Source of the DNA: Tanypteryx hageni
Taxonomy: Eukaryota; Arthropoda; Insecta; Odonata; Petaluridae
Length of the DNA: 64,000 nucleotides
Direction of reading: 5' to 3'
Assembly: GCA_028673005.1 (NCBI GenBank)
Contig: CM054116.1
Coordinates: 38,666,577 to 38,730,576, forward strand
The translations under genes and the position numbers were made by a program. The notes beneath the pieces were generated by a model, which made no database searches, had not been told where the DNA came from, and was given only the letters and a program-made list of their open reading frames with translations. This document shows positions 24,113-34,442 of this stretch, one piece after another (within the stretch, counting starts at the first letter, position 1; each line of letters opens with the position of its first letter).

Positions 24113-24258
24113 CTGAAAAGAACAATTATTAAAATTAAGGCGAAAGAAATCCCAAAAAATTAAATTTAACCTTTTAAAAATTATACATTCAAATGACGCA
24201 TATCCAAAGAAATATTCACTCAATAAAAATGGAGACAATTTATTAATAAATCACGCAC
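24113..24258 (-). other. 5' UTR intron of sHSP-A
   Basis: Minus-strand donor CAAG|GTGCGTGA at 24258 and acceptor TTCTTTTCAG ending at 24113, directly before the ATG. It matches the leader introns of sHSP-B, -C and -D. Exon 1 would be about 24259-24320, non-coding. Confidence 0.75.
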
Positions 24259-24342
24259 CTTGATTAAGCGGGTCGATAACCGTGTGCTTCAGAATCCACA
24301 GCAATGATTACAAACAATTCACTGCAGCTTTCACCGGCCTCG

Positions 24343-24451
24343 TATTTAAAGGCAAACCCTGTGACGTAGTCGTAACTTAGAGCCAATGAACGTTCCAGAT
24401 TTTTCTCGGTCCTAGCGTAATGGTGATATGAGAAACGAGAATTTTCTCGAT
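24343..24451 (-). promoter_or_regulatory. sHSP-A heat-shock promoter (TATA-like box, two HSEs)
   Basis: On the minus strand a TATA-like TTTAAATAC lies at 24351-24343. Upstream, plus-strand text at 24388-24405 reads GAAcgTTCcaGATttTTC: four units at exact 5-bp spacing, three perfect. A second site at 24439-24451 reads GAAttTTCtcGAt. Such arrays bind HSF trimers and indicate strong heat inducibility. Confidence 0.85.
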
Positions 24452-26100
24452 TATTTGGTAATATTTTCATTTAATTTGGCGCTTTAAATGATTACAGACA
24501 ATCAGGATAGATGTCAGAGAATTCTAAAATTATGATGAAGGTCTCGAAATTCCCAAAATGCTTATATGAATGTTACGCTTACTGTTATTATTCTACAGAT
24601 GTATGAAAAAGAAAATATTTTCAGTTAGTGTTTTTTTTTGTTGATATGTTACATTGTTATTCATTATTTTCTACTCAAAACGTACATATATATTTTTGTC
24701 ATTTGATTTAATGTGCCTGGTATTTTTTAGCCAGTGCGTAAATGTATTTCTCCTCGATATCCAAAAGAAATTATTCGGTTCAAGATTTTACTTGTTGCCT
24801 TCTTAGTAAGAACAATTCAGCGATATTGAATCCTTTTATTATTTCACTGTGCTCCCGTGTCAATAAACATAATAATTTCCATTTGAAGCCTGATAGCATA
24901 ATTACCCAGGGTTAATTGTGATTAAATGCTCAGATTTGTTAGTTTAAGTGTTTTGTTTCGTTGTCAACTTAAATTAAGAATAAAAACTATCGCTATTGTC
25001 AAAAACTTACACAAACTAAAATTAAATCGTTTTATTCCTGGAATGATCATGGTGGAAATATTTTAAGAATGTCAATGTCATCTTATAGGTACGCATTGTC
25101 TTGGAGTGATTCCAGGTCTGATGTATTTATTTTGACGAAAGTAATTGAAGCTTGGAATTCAAAATAATTTATGTTTATACTGTTTAATCTTTGACACTTG
25201 ATTGGTCCACAAGTATTATATGTAAGTATAAACAAATAGCGATGGTTGTAATTTCTCCCTTTTGCTTCTCAAGCAGGTACCTAATGATACAATTCGTTTG
25301 AATTCACTTATAATAATAAAGTAGGTAACTGAATAGAAGTAATACAGGTTATTTTCAAAGTAAGTGTTAATTTTACATTTTTTTGTTGCGGTGGTTTCAA
25401 AAATATTTTTTTAAAGAATCAATTCCGAACATAAACTGCTGATATGTTATCATTTGTTTGAGCAGATCTCTAATTTATCTATATATTAATCATTTGTTTC
25501 GATGTTTCAATTTGTTGAAAAATATTTTCAGTAACCTATTATTATATAACCTTTAATTTATGGTTTGATAATTAAACTCCTTTAAGTTATTAATCGCGCA
25601 GAACTTTGAGAATAAGTGCAATTCCTGAATATCGCCACTGGTAAGATAATAAAATAGAAGAGAAAGGACTTTAATTAGTAAATATGCTGTTTTATAACAA
25701 GCTCTCCTTTATAAGAGGTAAATGATAAAATCTTATTGATTTTATCAATTACGCACTCTAAACCAGTTTTTTCTTTCTAGTACAATTCCTGCAATAAAAT
25801 TCCTATTCCGAAAGACGTTTTATCATAATTACAATAATTGTGACAAGTGAACTGTCTCCTCCATTCAAGTTTCCGCGGCAGTTATCGTATTTCTCAAAAA
25901 GTGTACAAAAAATTAAGTATCTTAAAAGTTTGCTGTATACATTCATCTCATAACTTTAATGTACACCATAGTTTAACAGTATAATACTATTTATCAATCA
26001 TTCTGTACTAAATTCGTCAATATCAATCGACTTAGAATATTGAAATTTAATAACATCCTTTATATAATCAAAACCACCGTGAATAATTCCTTAAATTGTT
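24452..26100. other. Spacer between the divergent sHSP-A and sHSP-B promoters
   Basis: About 1.65 kb of AT-rich DNA with no coding frame or transposon end recognised. It may carry shared enhancers. Confidence 0.45.
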
Positions 26101-26291
26101 TTCAGGAATATTTTCCTGCAATCCAGATACTTCTAGAGAGATCTATATCATCGCTCTAGAAACTTACAGACGAGAGGGGTTATGGAATTTTCGGGAAATA
26201 ACTTGCCTCCCCTAAGTAGGCCGATAAGTGTTCTCTTCGCCAAGGGATACTTCTAGAAAACTCTGACGTCAGGAGAGTGGCGCTTTATATA
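26101..26291 (+). promoter_or_regulatory. sHSP-B heat-shock promoter (HSE cluster, TATA box)
   Basis: TATA box CTTTATATAG at 26284-26293. HSEs with 5-bp unit spacing: TTCagGAAtaTTt (26101-26113), cTCtaGAAacTTa (26154-26166), a perfect GAAttTTCggGAA (26185-26197) and TTCtaGAAaacTC (26251-26263). A partial TTCtaGAg is at 26131-26138. This is the densest HSE array of the four genes. Confidence 0.88.
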
Positions 26292-26314
26292 GAGGACCTA
26301 CTCGGTCGAGTGGT

Positions 26315-26554
26315 CGAGTCGCGTAGTCACGTAGTCACTGAGCAAGTGCTGAAAGTTGAGGAATAGCTGAAAGTTGAGCAAGCGCTAGCGGGTTAGCGGC
26401 GATTCGATTGCATATTTCGTGCGGTCTTTCAACAAATCTGCCAAAGTAAGTCAGTGTCGTTGAATTTTTGCATCTCTCGTAATGATCAACTTCCGGTATT
26501 GGGTACAAATTAACAATCGCATAACATTTCTTTATTGATTAATTTTTCATTCAG
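26315..26554 (+). other. sHSP-B non-coding exon 1 and leader intron
   Basis: Transcription should start about 25-30 bp after the TATA box, giving a leader exon of about 140 nt ending at 26455 (GCCAAA|GTAAGTC). The intron 26456-26554 ends CATTCAG directly before the ATG. The leader contains a repeated CTGAAAGTTGAG. The start position is inferred. Confidence 0.7.
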
Positions 26555-27678
26555 ATGTCCATTTTGCCGTTTATTCTGAGGGATTCTTTGGAAGATGTGG
26601 ATAGGCCACTCAGGCTCTTCGACCAAGATTTCGGCTTGGGTATGAGGTTGAGTGATTTGTATCAGCCAGCTCCTAGTCTAGTCAGACTTGGATATTATAG
26701 GCCTTGGCGACACGTAGCTGGGCAAAATAGTGGAGTATCAAGCGTGCAGGCAAACAAAGATCAATTTCAAGTCATGCTGGATGTGCAACAATTTAGTCCT
26801 GAAGAAATATCCGTTAAGACAGTGGACAACTGCGTTGTCGTTGAAGGAAGACACGAAGAGAAACAAGACGAACATGGTTACGTGTCTCGACATTTTGTAC
26901 GCCGGTATGTTCTTCCAGAAGGTATAAGACCTGAAACAATTACCTCAAGTCTGTCATCGGATGGGGTTCTCACCATCACAGCACCAAAGGTAAGCTGTTG
27001 TTACGTCGAACGGTCGCCATTTCTTTTGAAGTATTTTTCGGCAGAGTATCGTAGGTTACATGTTTCTTAATAATTTTGTATTACCCATGGATTGTACTCA
27101 TGAAAGCCATTGTCAGACTTTTGTATAATATGTATATTGTTTTAAGTAGTAATTCTTTCTTTTTATATTATTTTCGACGACTCAATACCTACCACTATTT
27201 GTTGTATGGTCATAAGGACAATAAATCTATTATTATTATAAATAATAATAACAGTAGTTAACGTTAATTTTATTATAAAAATGTATTACCAGAGAAATAA
27301 AGTAATTGTAGGATTATTCTGTGGACTGTTTTTGTTTGAATAATCGGCTAGGTAACATTTAAGGAAACTTCTCTTATAGTCATAACGAATATTTTAACGT
27401 TGTTTTAATTGTGGCGTTGAATTCTAGGAAAAAGTAGTTTGTTTTCATTGTAATAATATCAAATTGAGATTTAATGAATGAAAAAATAGTATTATAAAAT
27501 CGCACCGTTTGCAGCCCTGGTAGTACAGCTAAAATTTTAATTTCTTGCATTTCAGGCCCTTCCAATGCCTGCAGCAAACGAGCGAATGGTTCCTATTACT
27601 CAAACAGGTGTTCCTGCTGTCAAACAAGGCGAAAAGCAGAATAGCTCTCAGCCAGAGGGTGAAGCTGCGAAGGAGTAG
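26555..27678 (+). CDS. Small heat shock protein B (l(2)efl-like, alpha-crystallin domain)
   Basis: A 185-residue sHSP spliced as 26555-26989 plus 27556-27678. It is an ATP-independent holdase subunit of the cytosol. The N-terminus MSILPFILRDSLEDVDRPLR and FDQDFGLGMR matches the l(2)efl group; WRHVAGQNSG precedes the alpha-crystallin domain (about 66-145) with EGRHEEKQDEHGYVSRHFVR and SSDGVLTITAP. Exon 3 encodes ALPMPAANER and the V157-P158-I159 docking motif, then a polar, disordered end. ATG is the first base of exon 2. It is about 84% identical to sHSP-C over the main exon (23 differences in 145 by hand), so these are recent duplicates. Intron 2 is the longest of the set (566 bp) and holds a LINE-like (ATT)n tail. 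Retention of that intron would add 26 residues and stop. Confidence 0.95.
27100..27250 (+). mobile_element. Possible LINE 3' tail in sHSP-B intron 2
   Basis: The text ends GGACAATAAATCTATTATTA and a further run of AATAATAAT, the same tail style as the LINE fragments at 22014 and 47641. No coding part or target duplication could be defined. Confidence 0.4.
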
Positions 27679-27792
27679 ATTCCATGAAACCTTGCTTCCT
27701 CTTCAGTAATGTCAATATGTTCTCATTTTTTGTGTTATAAATCTGCTGCCACCTTAATCTTAGTGTATTATGTATGTCCACAGTTAATGTAT

Positions 27793-27816
27793 AATAAATA
27801 ATCTTTTTATAATAAA
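27793..27816 (+). terminator. sHSP-B poly(A) signals
   Basis: Two AATAAA motifs, at 27793-27798 and 27811-27816, about 115-140 nt after the stop, imply a short 3' UTR. Confidence 0.75.
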
Positions 27817-30029
27817 TAGTTTTAATTTATCCATTATCAAAGAAGATATTAATAGCATCTATGAAAGAACCCAATGTTAAGACTAAAGTTACTGTAACAC
27901 ATCTCTCTTTACTCTAAAACAATGATTATACAAATCTTAATCTTTAATTAATAGAGATAAAAAATGGGAATTCACTTTAAGTTAGTAAAATCAAGAAAAG
28001 TGCTTAACCTTAGCAATGGCGATTTTTTATTGATATGTATTACTAAAAATTATGAGTTGTCAAAAATCTGGCGTGCATGGGCAGGTATAGATATAGGGGA
28101 TGCAATGCTCCTAGGTGATCTTAATTTGCGAGGCCCAGACTTTGAAAGGATTTCAGCAAGTTGATACCAGATAGTGTCAGCCCGGGCCTGCTTGTCCTCT
28201 GGGCTCCACACACTTGCATGGTTTGCATACCTCTTAATCTAGCCCTGTCCATAGGTGCCATATCTTCCAGCTACATCTCTAAGCTCACTTATTACATACT
28301 TTCAAATAGATAGTATGTATTTGTTTACTATGAATAATAATTTGACAACAATGCAAGGTGCATGCATGTCATTGTTCACTTTTTAAAATATGTAAATCAA
28401 TTAATATCTACATCTACAGTTTACCCTGCAAGCCACCGCAAGCGTGTGTGACAGGGGATGATGGGAAGAAAGAAAATCAAGAATTTTAAATGAGTAAAAA
28501 ATACTTGAAATTTTTTAGTGAAGTTTTCTTATTTGCTAAAGGCTGTCACAGATTTCAGCTCATCCAGCTCAGTTTGCATTCCACGCTCCTCACTCTCTGT
28601 TTACCAAGGTAAATTGGTGGACAGTGCATTATCAAACAATTGTATTTCTTCTCTAAACCTAAGCTCACCTGATGAAACATGATACAGATCAAGCATCATA
28701 CTAGAAGTATCTGAATTCCTGTAGATTGAAGGTTTCAAGCTAAGAAAAGCCAGGCAGTGTGGGTTCAATTTTGACCCCACATCCCTATAAGCATTAATAT
28801 TTTCTCAGCGTTTTCTTTACATTTTTAAAACATCTTAGTTAGGATTTACAACTATTAGTCATCAGATCAACGATGCTTTTTTCCCTGATGAAATAGTAAG
28901 AGGAGTTATTCAGGAATTATATTGTGAGAGATCAATGACCCTATTATTGCGATACCCTCTTTTTTGTAGAAATAAAAAGATTTATTTGGTAATTCCACAT
29001 AAACTTTTATTATATATGACCTAGGTTTCGTTGCAATGCAACATCATCAGGTGAAGTAAACTCAAAGCAGGTAGCAATTTATAGTAATAGGTACAGTGGG
29101 TGGGTAGGGGAGAGTGAGTTTGGGGAGGACAATGAAAGGGATGGTGGAGTGAGAGATTATTGGAGGAAAGGAGTGACCATTGGAGGAAAGGAGTGAACAT
29201 ATGGGAAGGGAAGGGGGGAAATCGGTTGAGCTAAGAGAAGTCCAGTAAGTTGGGTAATGAGAAGATAATGGAGATAATTGGGAGGAATAATTAGATTAAT
29301 AGGAGGTTGAGAAATGGGGAATGAAAACGATACAAAATATCATTTATGGCTTCACAGTTTTTTGAGGCCAAACACTGTAAAATTTTCAGTTGTTCCAGAA
29401 TATCAAGCCTGGACTTATGTCCAAAATCCTGCATTATGAATGAAATATGAAGAAATTCCACCAAGTGACGCCTGAAACCATTAACCCTCTTTTTTTGTAA
29501 TAATTCAATTTTTGAAACTAGTACGACTGTTCTAAAGTACGTTTTGGGAAATTACTACTAGTTATAGTAATGTCTTGTCAATTTTTAGTAGTTTTTAAAA
29601 AATTCCTGTAATGCATTTGATTTGTCTGTCTGTCATGCTAACTAATCCTAAATCAAAGCAGACAGTGACTTTGTTTTTTTGCCAATTGCCAATTTAGTAC
29701 TGTCATTGTGCATTTTTTTCTTGTGGAGGTTCATCTTTCTGTGGCGCTTAGTTTTTTCATCAATTGATTCACTATTCTGTGTCATTGTGCAGGAGTTGTT
29801 CATCTGTCTGTCTAAAATTAAAAAAATGCAATATACTGTCCTCTTCAGCAATTCTTTCCTTGCTTATTTTTAATAAATTGGTACTTGGAAAGCTAAAATT
29901 TACAATTCTAATAATACCCTTATTTACCTTTTGTTATCTAGATAATTGCTCTAAATTAAGTTTATCATGGAGTAAACTTATGGTGAAAATAACTATTTAT
30001 TAATTTATTTCACATTTAAAGGATAATTA
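27817..30029. other. Intergenic DNA with repeat relics
   Basis: No gene. Around 28412-28455 the text ATCTACATCTACAGTTTACC, CTGCAAGCCACCGCAAGC and GTGTGTGACAGGGGATG resembles a repeat head very common in polyneopteran insects. At 28980-29060 a minus-strand segment has a hammerhead-like core (separate entry). G-rich low-complexity text follows at 29095-29260. Confidence 0.45.
29014..29056 (-). ncRNA. Hammerhead-ribozyme-like fold (partial, stem I absent), minus strand
   Basis: Minus strand: CTGATGA (29050-29044), one extra T, stem II GTTGC/GCAAC with loop ATT, GAA (29029-29027), palindromic ACCTAGGT (29026-29019), then C at 29018, giving a GUC cleavage-type triplet. The flanks (TTCAC and ATATAT) do not pair, so stem I is missing. 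An AATAAA follows within 15 nt. Confidence 0.35.
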
Positions 30030-30208
30030 CAGTGACCCCATTTTAGCCCCACCATTTGTCCATCATCGACATTAAAGTGGGGGTGGAGGTAAATCGAGGT
30101 ATATGCTTGCTCTATATAATCATAAGATGGAAGTTCTGTTCACAATGATTTGTGGGCAGTATGCAGAGGTGGCACTGTATAGGGGGATGATAAATTGGGG
30201 CCTGACTG
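30030..30208. mobile_element. pogo/Tigger-type MITE (179 bp), TA target duplication
   Basis: Left CAGTGACCCCATTTTAGC and right ATAAATTGGGGCCTGACTG are inverted repeats flanked by TA on both sides (30028-30029, 30209-30210). Non-coding. Confidence 0.65.
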
Positions 30209-31205
30209 TATTTAAATTTTTATGAACTTGTAAGAATTCTGGGACTTGTTTGATATTTAAAATAAATATCATCTCCAATTTGTACATTAATACAATAAAT
30301 ATAGGTAACAATGTTTGTATAGATCGCAGCAACCTATGGCAAGTGTGCCATTAGATGGCACCTGAAGAGGTTTTACATAATATTTCAGGGAAGAATTTAT
30401 TTTTATTCCAATTGTATTTTGTACTGTAATGATATAGCATTGTAATCATTTTGCCTTTTAACATAATAATCACTTTTCGTAAGCGTTATGCACAACATGA
30501 ATTTAAGGGCTTCATGCAGAGGGTCACAGATTCTGAGTATCAATAAATATTGGCACCCAACAGAAAAACATTGCCAACCCCAGGTATAGATCAATATGTA
30601 TACCTAAGTGATTCAAACAGTAAAAAAAACGAATGCAAACGATGAGATCATTTACATGTTTTTTAGTCATGCTTTGCCCCAGGTCTCCCTATGTGTCACA
30701 AATAAACCATGTCTCAAGTAGAGGGTTAAAGGAAGTGCATCTTTTCTTTTATTGATTATAATTACGTTTAACATCTGATAATTTTGAAAATCTACTCTGA
30801 AATGACAACTGACAAATGGTGATGAGGAATAACTGTTTTTCATCATAAAAGTATATTTAGAATAATGCAAATATATTTAATTTGTAATGCAATATTAGGC
30901 AATTTGAATGCATATCTTCTCCTCTTAACAACTAATAAACTATTAGGTCACAAATATCCCATTTAAATAGCTTGGTATAAAATTCAACTTCTGGTCTAAA
31001 TAGCCAAAAATGCCTATCTTAACAACAGACAATACTAATTACCTATATTGTGTTGACTTCACAATGTTTTCGATAACCAAGATACAGATCAACTATCTTT
31101 CCTTTTTTAGCTCATTTCCAAAAATGTAAAAAAATGAGCTACTGTTATCGATTTGTTGTCTGTCCCTCTGTAGACATTCTACTTTTTTGTTTTAAGAGAT
31201 GGATG
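30209..31205. other. Intergenic DNA, no confident feature
   Basis: AT-rich. Short frames on both strands have no recognisable similarity. Confidence 0.4.
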
Positions 31206-31502
31206 CAGGACCGGCTAAAGGGGGGGAGTAGAGGTGTGGTAGATGCAAGGCATCCGGGCCTCAGAATATTGGAACCCCCCAAAATTTGGAGATCTCACTT
31301 ATTAAAGTGTCGTGTGTAGATTTTACATAAACTTTTATTAAAAAATCACTTGTCAAACTGATTTTTCAAAATCATTCTGAAAAAATTATAAATTTAAAGT
31401 GGGGGTCCCATAAACTTCATTTGTTATTACTGTAATTATTGATCTTGTGGTGCCCCAATGGATATTAATATCACGGCCCCCTTTAGTGCTTGGCCAGTCC
31501 TG
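31206..31502. mobile_element. hAT-type MITE (297 bp), 8-bp target duplication
   Basis: Ends CAGGACCGGCTAAAG and CTTGGCCAGTCCTG are inverted, flanked by GATGGATG (31198-31205) and GATAGATG (31503-31510). Non-coding. Confidence 0.75.
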
Positions 31503-31678
31503 GATAGATGAAAAATTCTTTTTTGATGAGTAAGTACTAATAAAATATTACAAAATAATATGAATCCTCCATTAGTTTGAATTTATGCAATAACTTTGAT
31601 AATTAGGATGTGGTGGTGATTTAGTAAATGATACATTGAAATCTATGGAATTAAGTATATTCCAGCAAAGTTGAATAG

Positions 31679-32053
31679 ATGCTAGCAGTTGCCTGTCGAT
31701 AAATCGACTGGTTGGTTAGATTAAATATTTTCTTGGTAGTTAGCCTTCTGTTACATTAGCATGAAGGTCAGCATCTGCAAGATTTATTTTCTTCTACTAA
31801 TGTCCGCTAGGAGTGCCACGTTATTTCCTACAGCATCTTATGTCTGCTAGCAGTGCCACCTTAATATCAACTGCTACAACTACTTCAAGCAGAGCTTAGC
31901 TGGTCACAAAAAACCTCAATATCTCACCAACAATTTGACCAATTTCAATTTTATCATTTTCCTGCAAAGCTGCAGGTTGAAACGTTTAATTTGATGCATC
32001 ACACATTAAGGTGGCTGTTACCTTCGCTTTAAAAACCTCATTTTTTACCCTAT
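31679..32053. repeat. Direct repeat R1, copy 1 (about 375 bp)
   Basis: Shares the whole block order with 32867-33246: TGTCGATAAATYGRCTG, TAGTTAGCCTTCTGTTACA, TGCTAGCAGYGCCACCTTAA, GGTCACAAAAAACCTCAATA and AAACGTTTAATTTGATGCAT. Each copy contains two internal variants of CTGCTAGCAGTGCCACCTTA. Ends are not TG...CA, so this is not an obvious LTR. Confidence 0.8.
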
Positions 32054-32090
32054 ATATATATGTATATATATATGTATATATATATATATA
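32051..32090. repeat. (TA)n/(TATG)n microsatellite
   Basis: TA-rich tract with interspersed TG, directly preceding the foldback element. Confidence 0.9.
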
Positions 32091-32120
32091 ACAGCTCACG
32101 GAAAAGGAAAGGTAAAGTGG

Positions 32121-32458
32121 ATATATGGATGGCAACAAGGTGTTGGGATGAGGAAACCCAGTGAACACTCACCAATCGGACAACTTCAGGTTGGCGAGGC
32201 CCCGGGGATGTCGAAGCGACACACGTAAAAGAACACTAAAACACAGAAACATCACAAACGTAGAAGCTTTCGGAGAACTCTCTCTGTAGCTGATAAAGGA
32301 ATAACTCCGAAAGCTTCTAAGTTTGTGATGTTTCTGTGTTTTAGTTTTCTTTTACGTGTGTCGCTTCGACCTCCCCGGGGCCTCGCCAACCTGAAGTCGT
32401 CCGATTGGTGAGTGTTCACTGGGTTTCCTCATCCCAACACCTTGTTGCCATCCATATA

Positions 32459-32459
<1 letters not shown>
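32121..32459. mobile_element. Foldback (stem-loop) element, 155-bp inverted arms, 29-bp loop
   Basis: Left arm 32121-32275 and right arm 32305-32459 are inverted copies of each other with few mismatches. Landmarks in both arms: ATATATGGATGGCAACAAGG outermost, GGCGAGGCCCCGGGG in the middle, and CGGAG/CTCCG beside the loop. Because of the symmetry the same peptide start (MFTGFPHPN) is read from both strands; this is not a gene. The arms are GC-richer than the surroundings. The class is uncertain. Confidence 0.9.
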
Positions 32460-32503
<44 letters not shown>

Positions 32504-32508
32504 GTATG
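32460..32508. repeat. (TA)n(TATG)n microsatellite
   Basis: TA then TATG units. Probably the simple-repeat tail of the minus-strand SINE that follows. Confidence 0.85.
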
Positions 32509-32826
32509 CCCAGTCAATTCGCCTCTCTTACAGCACAAATGGGTACCTCAGAGGTAGTGCAATGAATAACTGGGTAGGGAGGAGGGAAACCCGGTGCCGG
32601 CATTTGCCTGCTCTTACGAAGAACACCATGGGGGCCAACAGCTTAACGTCCCTTCCGAAGGACGGAACAGCTGAATTTGCGCGGTCTCCTCAAACTACGC
32701 AAACAGGGGGCCGTGTGACCTTGAGAAAAATCCTACTCGTGCAGGATTCGTACCCGATGACTTTTTCAAGCATCAGGCGAGTAGCAGCCAGCGTCCTAAC
32801 CACTAACTACACCACCGGCACCCCCC
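32509..32826 (-). mobile_element. tRNA-derived SINE (minus strand, about 320 bp)
   Basis: Read on the minus strand from 32826 the sequence begins like a tRNA: GGTGTAGTTAGTGGTTAGGA (an A-box-like stretch, about 32794-32814), then TGGCTGCTACTCGCC, then GGGTACGAATCC (B-box-like, 32744-32755, one change from GGGTTCGAATCC). A GC-rich body follows and ends against a (CATA)n tail. This is the layout of a tRNA-derived SINE with internal RNA polymerase III promoter. The 120-residue plus-strand frame across it is not a gene. Confidence 0.7.
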
Positions 32827-32858
<32 letters not shown>

Positions 32859-32868
32859 TACACACACT
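32827..32868. repeat. (TA)n(CA)n microsatellite
   Basis: TA tract followed by CACACA/CATA units, separating the SINE head from repeat R1 copy 2. Confidence 0.9.
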
Positions 32869-33246
32869 AGTAGTTGTCTGTCGATAAATTGGCTGATTGG
32901 TTAGATTAAATATTGTCCTGGTAGTTAGCCTTCTGTTACAGTACCATGAAGCTCAGTGACTGCAAGGTTTATTTCCTTCTACTAATGTCTGCTAGGAGCG
33001 CCACATTAACATCACCCATTATTTCCTACATTGACTAATGTCTGCTAGCAGCGCCACCTTAACATCAACCACTACAACTACGTCAATCAGAGCTTAATTG
33101 GTCACAAAAAACCTCAATATCTCGCCAATGGTATAGCCAATTTCAATTTTCCTGCAAATCAGCAGGTCAAAACGTTTAATTTGATGCATCACACGTTAAG
33201 GTAATTGATACCTTCACTTTAAAAATCTCCTTTTTTTACACTATTA
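32867..33246. repeat. Direct repeat R1, copy 2 (about 380 bp)
   Basis: Same orientation and block order as copy 1 at 31679-32053, with many substitutions and a few indels. The foldback element, SINE and microsatellites lie between the two copies. Confidence 0.8.
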
Positions 33247-33491
33247 AACTTTAAACCCCAAATGTGCCCGTATGGGCACACAAAATGCAATAGCTCATGG
33301 ATGTATATTTTTCATAATATTTATTCGACATGTTTCTTTCTCCTACAAAACAGAAGTATGCAATTCTTCATTATTTTTACAATAAAATACTTTTTATTTG
33401 AGCATTTTAGTATCAATAATTCATGAGATATATAATTTTTCTATAAAATGAACAAAAATTCTCCAAAATAAATCCGGCGTTTAAAGGTTAA
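33244..33491. mobile_element. piggyBac-like MITE (248 bp), TTAA ends
   Basis: Left TTAAACTTTAAACCCC and right GGCGTTTAAAGGTTAA are imperfect inverted repeats beginning with TTAA. The left subterminal part has a short hairpin, TGTGCCCGTATGGGCACA. The right-end sequence recurs at 4545-4560. Confidence 0.65.
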
Positions 33492-34434
33492 TATATATAG
33501 ATTTTAGAACAATTTGGAATTTGAGGCAGAGAATGACAAACAGAGATGTCTTTTCTTTGGTACTGTTGTATGCTATCATAATGCCATTGCCATTGGGTTA
33601 TTTTTTAGATGAATTTAAGTATTAGTTAACAACAAATATTAGTATAGTATAATATAAAATAGTAGATATAATTCAGTAATTATTTTAAATGTAGATACTT
33701 CTTGGGAAAACGTAATTTATTTTTAATGTTTATTTGAACAAAAAAGTTTATTTTCTTAAAAAAATAGCAATCCATATTCGCCCGAGGTGATTGAACATTC
33801 TTGTTAGTGTTGCTCTCTCTCTCTCTGCACAAGTCAACAAGCTCATACTACTGGTTGCTGACACCATGAGTGGCAAGCTATAGCACAACTTTAAAATCAT
33901 ACAGCACTCGTACAGATTTTCACTTTGGTTTTTGAACATAACACTCTAAACCTTTAAGTGCTACTTTCTGTTCTTTAGAAAATAATATTTATGCCTAACT
34001 AATGTTTGTAACGTAATGTTTAACTAGTAATTTCATTACATTTATCCGACCTCTATGTACCTACATTCAGACCTGAGCTGGGGCTGGTTTGCAGGAACCA
34101 GTTGTTAAATTTTGAAAAAGTCTGTTTGTTAACTCTTGAAAAAGGAGTTTATCTTTGTGGACATGACACCTTGTCAAAGGTAAACAGAATCTCATGGCAC
34201 ATTCACCTTGAAACAGGGTTATATATTTATTTATTCATTTTTTGGTACTACATCACCACCAATTTATTAATGAAAAGATTATTGCCATAATGATCTATCA
34301 ACATTTCAAAATTATTTTTAAGCTTATGTAGGGTTCTTTGGAAATACAAAAACAATGTTAATAGCTGCCATAGAGAAATTGTATGGTGCACGAATCTGGC
34401 GACCAAATTAATAGTGATTGGAAAGATGGCTTTC
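33492..34434. other. Intergenic DNA, no confident feature
   Basis: AT-rich; a short CT run at 33812-33828. Nothing else recognised. Confidence 0.4.
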
Positions 34435-34442
34435 ATCTAAAT

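Noticed and set aside
26730..26927. Alternative plus-strand frame inside sHSP-B
   Set aside because: Shadow of the alpha-crystallin coding frame.
32744..32814. Functional tRNA gene
   Set aside because: A- and B-box-like blocks exist, but no acceptor-stem pairing or intact anticodon arm; better read as a SINE head.
32412..32870. 152-codon plus-strand frame as a gene
   Set aside because: It starts in the arm of a foldback element, crosses a microsatellite and runs antisense through a tRNA-like SINE.
31679..33246. LTR retrotransposon reading of the R1 direct repeats
   Set aside because: No TG...CA ends, primer-binding site, polypurine tract or coding interior; the middle is made of other elements.
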